From Paramuribaculum sp. (GTDB lineage Bacteria; Bacteroidota; Bacteroidia; Bacteroidales; Muribaculaceae), in assembly GCA_029058455.1 (NCBI GenBank), contig JAIDXU010000257.1:1-6028 (forward strand): DNA of 6,028 nucleotides. The letters are read 5' to 3'. Within the stretch, counting starts at the first letter, position 1. Each line of letters opens with the position of its first letter. The notes below the pieces were generated by a model, which worked only from the letters and a program-made list of their open reading frames with translations, had not been told where the DNA came from and searched no databases. The position numbers and the translations under genes were made by a program. This document shows positions 1 through 3,342 of the stretch, in pieces.

Positions 1-102
1 GTAATACTGCCACAACACCCGTGCGAGATTGCCGGTGTCCAACTGGCTCAGTTTGCCGTCCGGCAGGTTGCTGTCGAAATTCTTTTCACTGCTTTTGCTC
101 AT
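1..102 (-). CDS. N-terminal 34 codons of an unidentified protein, cut by the left edge (possibly a MATE-type transporter)
   Basis: An ATG at 102-100 opens a minus-strand frame that stays open to base 1, giving 34 residues that begin MSKSSEKNFDSNLPDGKLSQ and end ARVLWQYY. The start lies inside the preceding 175-aa gene, whose stop is at 88-86. The two therefore overlap by 17 nt, which is typical of translational coupling in an operon. There is no signal peptide: the visible part is a polar cytoplasmic-looking leader followed by a stretch reading L-x-x-L-D-T-G-N-L-A-R-V-L-W-Q-Y-Y. MATE-family transporters often start with a similar short leader (gene name region, then 'I-x-x-L-L-x-x-Y-x-x-P' before the first membrane helix), so a membrane transporter is possible. 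That is inference from a short segment, and the first helix would lie outside the window. The existence of the gene is fairly well supported by the overlap and codon usage; the function is not. Confidence 0.55.
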   Translation of the reverse strand, partial: MSKSSEKNFDSNLPDGKLSQLDTGNLARVLWQYY

Positions 103-613
103 AAATCTTATCAGAAGAAGAAGAAACAAATATGGTGTCTCCCGATGAGAGACTTGATATTCTGCATTTTATATTATATGGCGTTGCCTGTGCCTTTGCG
201 GGGCGCGGAGAGCGGTGGTAATAGAATGACTGCTGGCTGTCCCATGAGCCGAACTCCACTCTTGAAGTCTCGCCCGGAGACAAATCAAGCTTGAGCGTCA
301 CCGATCGCCGGTGAAGAGTGCGCCCCGACATGTCGGTATAGGCTATCAGCACTTCCAGCGCCGAAACGTGGCGCTGCGATCTGTTGGTCACAAACATGCT
401 TTCGCGCCTCGACCTCAACGGTTTGTCATAGCCCGACAACCCTATATGGGAGATTACGCTGTCACCCGCCACACTATCGGGACTTGCTGTGACCGAAGCC
501 ACATATTCAGCCTTCAGACGGTTGCCGCGTGTGGTCTTGACACGGCGCGGAGCCGATAGCGCCGTCACCATAAGCGACAGGAGCGTCACAACCGTCAACA
601 CTATCCACCTCAT
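86..613 (-). CDS. Small secreted protein with a predicted beta-sandwich (FxLYD-like) region, function unknown
   Basis: This is a 175-residue protein. Residues 1-21 form a clear signal peptide: MRW, then a hydrophobic run, ending in ALSA. The mature protein is therefore exported to the periplasm or envelope; no lipobox cysteine is seen. The core, about residues 55-132, reads as alternating beta strands: 'GLSGYDKPLRSRRESMFVTN', then 'LEVLIAYTDMSGRTLHRRSV', then 'LSPGETSRVEFGSWDSQQSF'. A pattern of strand, 'TN', strand with 'Y-x-D-x-x-G', then 'P-G-E-T' is what small Ig-like modules of the FxLYD kind show, and I recall similar uncharacterised Bacteroidales proteins. No catalytic motif is visible. 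The gene starts 12 nt after the stop of the 196-aa gene and overlaps the next gene by 17 nt, so it is an internal operon member. A role in envelope maintenance together with the DUF3078-like protein is only a guess from context. Confidence 0.85.
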   Translation of the reverse strand: MRWIVLTVVTLLSLMVTALSAPRRVKTTRGNRLKAEYVASVTASPDSVAGDSVISHIGLSGYDKPLRSRRESMFVTNRSQRHVSALEVLIAYTDMSGRTLHRRSVTLKLDLSPGETSRVEFGSWDSQQSFYYHRSPRPAKAQATPYNIKCRISSLSSGDTIFVSSSSDKIYEQKQ

Positions 614-625
614 AACGTCTCGATC

Positions 626-1216
626 TTAAAAATAAACCGGTTCATGAGGCACCGACGGCCTCGGATAAACTCTCAGCGCACCATGACGCGCTTTCTCGCC
701 GGCCCGGCTCTCGCGGGTGCGCAACGAGGGTCTTACAAACAGAAACGGCAATGAGATATAAGCCGACAGAGCCACCCGCGGAGTGCGGGGAATAAACTCC
801 AGCTTCGAGCCCGAGTCGTGAATACGCATCACAACCTTGCGGCTCACGCCCGCTTTCCTGACCGCGCCGGCAGCTAATGCCACGGGAGGGTCAACAAGCA
901 TCTCAGCCTCATACTCCCCTTCGGTAGCGGTGGCGCGCAGCTTTCCCACCGACATTCCCGGCAGCAGCGAGCGGTCGGGAGCGGTGATGACCCACATTTC
1001 ATATCTCCTGTCGAGAGGATCACCCGGGTCACACTCCCCGCTCCGCTCTATCGCTATCGTGGCCATAGAGCCGGAAGTGAGTCGCCATATTCCCTCGATC
1101 AGGTCGGCGCCACGCTCCTCGAGTCGGCCGATCAGATCTTCGGCCCGATTTTGCGCCACGCCGAGTAGCGGCAACACAATCGCCGCGATCACGACTATCA
1201 GCCGCCGATCACACAT
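626..1216 (-). CDS. Small secreted basic protein, probable lipocalin-like beta structure, function unknown
   Basis: This is a 196-residue protein. Residues 1-22 are a signal peptide (MCDRR, a hydrophobic stretch, then GVAQ), so the product is exported. Residues 36-60 carry 'DLIEGIWRLTSGSMATIAIE', and residues 72-107 carry 'YEMWVITAPDRSLLPG' followed by a G-x-L-x-A-T strand and 'GEYEAEML'. An opening 'EGIW' with evenly spaced beta strands resembles lipocalin-like secreted proteins that are common in gut Bacteroidales and usually annotated only as hypothetical. The last 35 residues are rich in arginine and proline and look flexible or membrane-proximal. The start codon overlaps the stop of the DUF3078-like gene in the string ATGTGTGA (1216-1209), an 8-nt overlap that supports this start and translational coupling. 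Base composition is clearly GC-richer than in the fimbrial gene to the right (35 of 60 in 961-1020). No enzymatic motif is seen. Confidence 0.85.
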   Translation of the reverse strand: MCDRRLIVVIAAIVLPLLGVAQNRAEDLIGRLEERGADLIEGIWRLTSGSMATIAIERSGECDPGDPLDRRYEMWVITAPDRSLLPGMSVGKLRATATEGEYEAEMLVDPPVALAAGAVRKAGVSRKVVMRIHDSGSKLEFIPRTPRVALSAYISLPFLFVRPSLRTRESRAGEKARHGALRVYPRPSVPHEPVYF

Positions 1217-2594
1217 TTGAGAACTTATAGCTCACGCCAAACGAAAGTATCTCCTTGAGCTGGAAACGGTGCCAGTCGCTGTCGGGCAGACGGCGGGTCT
1301 GTGTGTCATAGCGCACATGCCATTGAATCTTGGTTCTGAGAAACCTGTTGATGTCAAACGACATGGTGTTTTCCCAGTCGCCCTGCGCATAGTCATAGTT
1401 TGTAAACATATATAGGCGTGAGTTATAAGTGATGTTATATCTCAGGCGCCATACAAATTTAAGCTCGGTGTTGCTACCATAGCTTGACTTGGTTTTCTTT
1501 CCCTCCGGAATGCCCTGCGACGTGGGGTTCATTTCCTCATTGATACAAGTTTTGAGCTCGTAGGCCAAGGGGTTGATAGAAGCCGAGAAGTTGCAATTCT
1601 TGGTATTCTTCGAATATGTCATACCGATACCGACACTGAGAGTACCGGGCGACAGAAACGCGGCCTTCAAGTTGTGGGAATTGCTGGCATAATTCTTAAG
1701 CAGCTGGGTCTTGAAGCTTCCGGTCACTGAATAATACCAGTTATGAGCGGCCTTATAACCGAAGTTGGTATATAACTGAAAGAGGTCCTCGGTGATGTTA
1801 TACTTGCGGGTTGTATCGTCGGGGGCATTGTTGACACCAACCCTATATTCAACCGTAGTGTCAAATTTCAGATTGGGATGAAACTTCTCGTTGAGTCTCA
1901 CATTATATTTCACATGGCCGAGGATATTGAGGTTGTTGCTACCGCCCTGATACCAGTTGGGCGAGATATAGGCCTGTGAGAAATCGAGCGACGCGTCAAA
2001 ATTTCTCAACCAGTGAAATTGCTTCACCTCGGGGGTGATGTTTTCGGCAGTCTTGGCCGGTTCGATCTTTATTTCATAGACATTGATGGTTCTCGATCCC
2101 GGAGTCACCGTGGCATTATAATGAGTGGGAGGCGACGGCATCTGCGAGAGATTATACACTATCCTGTCGGGATTGAGGGTCATGTAGTTCTGACGTGCAT
2201 GTTGCAGCGTGGCATTGCTTATCGCTATATCTATCAGCCAGTCGGCATCAGGTCCGAGAATCTGACGCAGGCTGTCGGCCAGCTCAACGGAGCGTATGCT
2301 CACCCCGTTATAGAAGTTATAGTTGTCGAAAATCAAAGGCACATCATAAGCCGGGGTATAAGTGGCGAAATAGCGTGATGTGTGAATGTTGAGGGTATCG
2401 GCGGGATGAATCGCCATGCCGTCGCTGAAATAAATCGAATCGACATTTGCAATGATCAGTGTATCGGTAAGCTGATCGCGATCGGGCGACAGAGGTGCGG
2501 CGGGCATTGAGGCTTCGGCTCCGACCGACAACATCATAGCCAAACACCATACGGTAAAACCGGCAATCTGTGATAAATGAATTTTGAATGTCAT
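1209..2594 (-). CDS. DUF3078-type outer-membrane beta-barrel protein
   Basis: This is a 461-residue exported protein, read from the ATG at 2594. An in-frame ATG exists at 2696, but it would add 34 residues with no export logic in front of the signal peptide; the 2594 start puts MTFKIHLSQ directly before a hydrophobic stretch ending in SVGAEA (cleavage near residue 28). Residues 30-190 are a soluble N-terminal region. From about residue 193 the sequence becomes a series of amphipathic strands starting 'FHWLRNFDASLDFSQ'. It contains the hallmark 'NWYQGGSNNLN' (about 213-223) that I associate with DUF3078, a Bacteroidetes outer-membrane family of unknown function. The chain ends 'SFGVSYKFSNV', with an aromatic residue near the C-terminus as in many outer-membrane barrels. 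It is the first gene of the leftward operon, preceded by the repeat cluster and a candidate promoter. The barrel could serve transport or assembly; nothing here says which. Confidence 0.85.
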   Translation of the reverse strand: MTFKIHLSQIAGFTVWCLAMMLSVGAEASMPAAPLSPDRDQLTDTLIIANVDSIYFSDGMAIHPADTLNIHTSRYFATYTPAYDVPLIFDNYNFYNGVSIRSVELADSLRQILGPDADWLIDIAISNATLQHARQNYMTLNPDRIVYNLSQMPSPPTHYNATVTPGSRTINVYEIKIEPAKTAENITPEVKQFHWLRNFDASLDFSQAYISPNWYQGGSNNLNILGHVKYNVRLNEKFHPNLKFDTTVEYRVGVNNAPDDTTRKYNITEDLFQLYTNFGYKAAHNWYYSVTGSFKTQLLKNYASNSHNLKAAFLSPGTLSVGIGMTYSKNTKNCNFSASINPLAYELKTCINEEMNPTSQGIPEGKKTKSSYGSNTELKFVWRLRYNITYNSRLYMFTNYDYAQGDWENTMSFDINRFLRTKIQWHVRYDTQTRRLPDSDWHRFQLKEILSFGVSYKFSNV

Positions 2595-2650
2595 GAGGTT
2601 ATACTGTCTTAAAAATAGGGCGTGAATACCTTGTTGATGAATCAGAAATG

Positions 2651-2658
2651 CAAATTTA
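2651..2658 (-). promoter_or_regulatory. Candidate Bacteroidetes -7 box of the DUF3078 operon
   Basis: On the minus strand the eight bases read TAAATTTG, which fits the Bacteroidetes sigma-ABfr -7 consensus TAnnTTTG. It lies 56 nt upstream of the ATG at 2594, which would give a leader of roughly 50 nt. No TTTG -33 element is found at the usual 19-20 nt further upstream; that stretch is G-rich, so the match is partial. If the box is used, the alternative ATG at 2696 would not be transcribed, which agrees with the chosen start. The box alone can occur by chance. Confidence 0.35.
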
Positions 2659-2771
2659 CACACAATTCCCCATATTCCCCTATTTTCTTCCACCAAAATC
2701 TTCTATCTGATTCAAATACCTGTGATAGGGCGGGGGTAACTGCGTAGACGTAGTATGCTCGTCGCGGTATT

Positions 2772-2857
2772 GAGTCACCCCTCCGGGGTTCTTTCTTGGA
2801 GGATAGCGAGCCGCGGGTTGACACCCGCGGTTTACATCCTACGCCCGCTCTGCGGGC
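2772..2857 (-). repeat. Inverted left-end unit with two hairpins
   Basis: Read on the minus strand, this unit has a hairpin GCCCGC-loop-GCGGGC (2857-2843), then GTAG (2842-2839) and GATGTAAA. Next comes an 8-bp hairpin with a 4-nt loop (2830-2811), a linker ending CCAAGAAAGAA, the core CCCCGGAGGGG and TGACTC. The order of hairpin, linker and core matches the type B units on the right, but in the opposite orientation. The GATGTAAA leader is that of type A. It therefore combines features of both unit types and may represent the least degenerate version. Confidence 0.7.
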
Positions 2858-2889
2858 TTCCTCCTCTTACGCCATCTTAGCTGCTACCA

Positions 2890-3045
2890 CCCCGGAGGGG
2901 TGACCGATGTAAACCTCGGAAAGAACATCCCAATCTCCCAACCCCGGAGGGGTGACCGATGTAAACCTCGGAGAGATCACCCCAATCTCCCAACCCCGGA
3001 GGGGTGACCGATGTAAACCTCGGAGAGATCACCCCAATCTCCCAA
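2890..3045 (+). repeat. Three tandem type A repeat units of 52 bp
   Basis: The units are 2890-2941, 2942-2993 and 2994-3045. Each begins with CCCCGGAGGGG, continues TGACCGATGTAAACCTCGG and ends CCCCAATCTCCCAA (CATCCC in place of CACCCC in the first). The second and third are identical; the first differs from them at three positions. A fourth type A unit stands alone at 3115. Identical neighbours suggest recent duplication. Confidence 0.85.
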
Positions 3046-3114
3046 CCCCGGAGGGGTGAAAGTAGTTAACCGCGGGTGATAACCCGCGGACAGAGCGCAC
3101 TCCCACCAAGAACC
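3046..3114 (+). repeat. Type B repeat unit 1 (69 bp) with strong hairpin
   Basis: The unit starts with the core CCCCGGAGGGG and TGAAA, then GTAG (3062-3065), TTAA, and a perfect 8-bp stem CCGCGGGT/ACCCGCGG with loop GATA (3070-3089). A linker through GAGCGCACTCCCACCAAGAA follows. The two extra C residues before the next core account for most of the length difference from the second B unit; the rest is one extra loop base. Confidence 0.85.
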
Positions 3115-3166
3115 CCCCGGAGGGGTGACCGATGTAAACCACGGAAAGAACACCCCAATCTCCCAA
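3115..3166 (+). repeat. Type A repeat unit 4 (52 bp)
   Basis: This unit has the same length and layout as the three tandem A units. It differs from the first of them at two positions (CCACGG instead of CCTCGG, and CACC instead of CATC). It sits between the two B units, so 2994-3114 and 3115-3232 form two successive A-B dimers of 121 and 118 bp, a higher-order repeat. Confidence 0.85.
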
Positions 3167-3232
3167 CCCCGGAGGGGTGAAAGTAGTTAACCACGGGTGT
3201 AACCCGTGGAAAGAGCGCACTCCTACCAAGAA
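3167..3232 (+). repeat. Type B repeat unit 2 (66 bp) with covarying hairpin
   Basis: The layout matches the first B unit: core, TGAAA, GTAG (3183-3186), TTAA, then an 8-bp stem CCACGGGT/ACCCGTGG with loop GTA (3191-3209) and the GAGCGCACTCC linker. Against the first B unit, the third base of the stem changes from G to A and its partner from C to T, so pairing is preserved. Confidence 0.85.
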
Positions 3233-3249
3233 CCCCGGAGGGGTGACTC
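3228..3249 (+). repeat. Right terminal inverted repeat, 22 bp
   Basis: The segment begins AAGAA, contains the last core copy and ends TGACTC. It is the exact reverse complement of 2772-2793 at the left end. Internal cores are followed by TGACCG or TGAAAG instead, so the TGACTC ending is specific to the two outer edges and marks the cluster boundaries. Confidence 0.8.
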
Positions 3250-3272
3250 TCTATATGAGGGGGATCATTAGA

Positions 3273-3317
3273 CAAATAAGACCAATAAGCTCCTGTCAGA
3301 CTTATTGGTCTTATTTG
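3273..3317 (-). terminator. Perfect 17-bp stem-loop, probable terminator of the fimbrial gene
   Basis: The arms CAAATAAGACCAATAAG (3273-3289) and its exact complement (3301-3317) enclose an 11-nt loop. On the minus strand the stem begins 25 nt after the stop codon of the large surface-protein gene. The distal arm ends CTTATTTG and is followed by TCTAATG, a weak rather than classical U tract. Long AT-rich stems of this kind are common 3' of Bacteroidales genes, so termination or 3'-end protection is the natural reading. The symmetry would also allow function on the other strand, but no plus-strand gene arrives here. Confidence 0.7.
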
Positions 3318-3342
3318 GTATTAAGTTTTCTACCGGAGTTAG

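Larger units (their letters stand above)
2772..3249. repeat. GC-rich palindromic repeat cluster (REP-like), bounded by a perfect 22-bp inverted repeat
   Basis: The cluster contains eight copies of CCCCGGAGGGG or its complement. The one inverted copy is at 2778-2788; the seven plus-oriented copies are at 2890, 2942, 2994, 3046, 3115, 3167 and 3233. Successive plus copies are 52, 52, 52, 69, 52 and 66 bp apart, so the units fall into two length classes. The bases at 2772-2793 are the exact reverse complement of 3228-3249, so the two ends face outward. No open frame in the cluster looks like a real protein; the short frames are translations of the repeat. The cluster lies between the terminator of the fimbrial gene and the promoter region of the DUF3078 operon, a typical location for REP-type elements. 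No flanking target-site duplication is obvious. It could be a non-autonomous mobile cluster or a tandem expansion of a REP/BIME-like element; which cannot be told from one copy. Confidence 0.85.

Noticed and set aside
837..1220. 127-aa plus-strand reading frame
   Set aside because: It is antisense to the 196-aa secreted-protein gene; the Ser/Arg/Pro-rich composition is typical of an antisense translation of GC-rich coding DNA.
2595..2696. Upstream in-frame start at 2696 for the DUF3078-like gene
   Set aside because: The extra 34 residues would bury the signal peptide, and the candidate promoter box lies inside this stretch.
2642..2824. 60-aa minus-strand reading frame before the DUF3078 gene
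   Set aside because: It begins inside the repeat cluster and runs into the operon promoter region; its sequence follows the repeat rather than a protein family.
2890..3249. CRISPR array
   Set aside because: The regularly spaced core could suggest one, but the sequence between cores is itself repeated almost unchanged, so there are no unique spacers, and no cas gene is in the window.
2772..3249. Insertion sequence with target-site duplication
   Set aside because: The 22-bp inverted ends would fit, but no transposase reading frame lies between them and no clear direct duplication is seen in the flanks.
3029..3275. Two short minus-strand reading frames (3029-3229 and 3066-3275) encoding HPSGV-rich peptides
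   Set aside because: They are translations of the repeat units in different frames, with no start signal and no independent coding signature.
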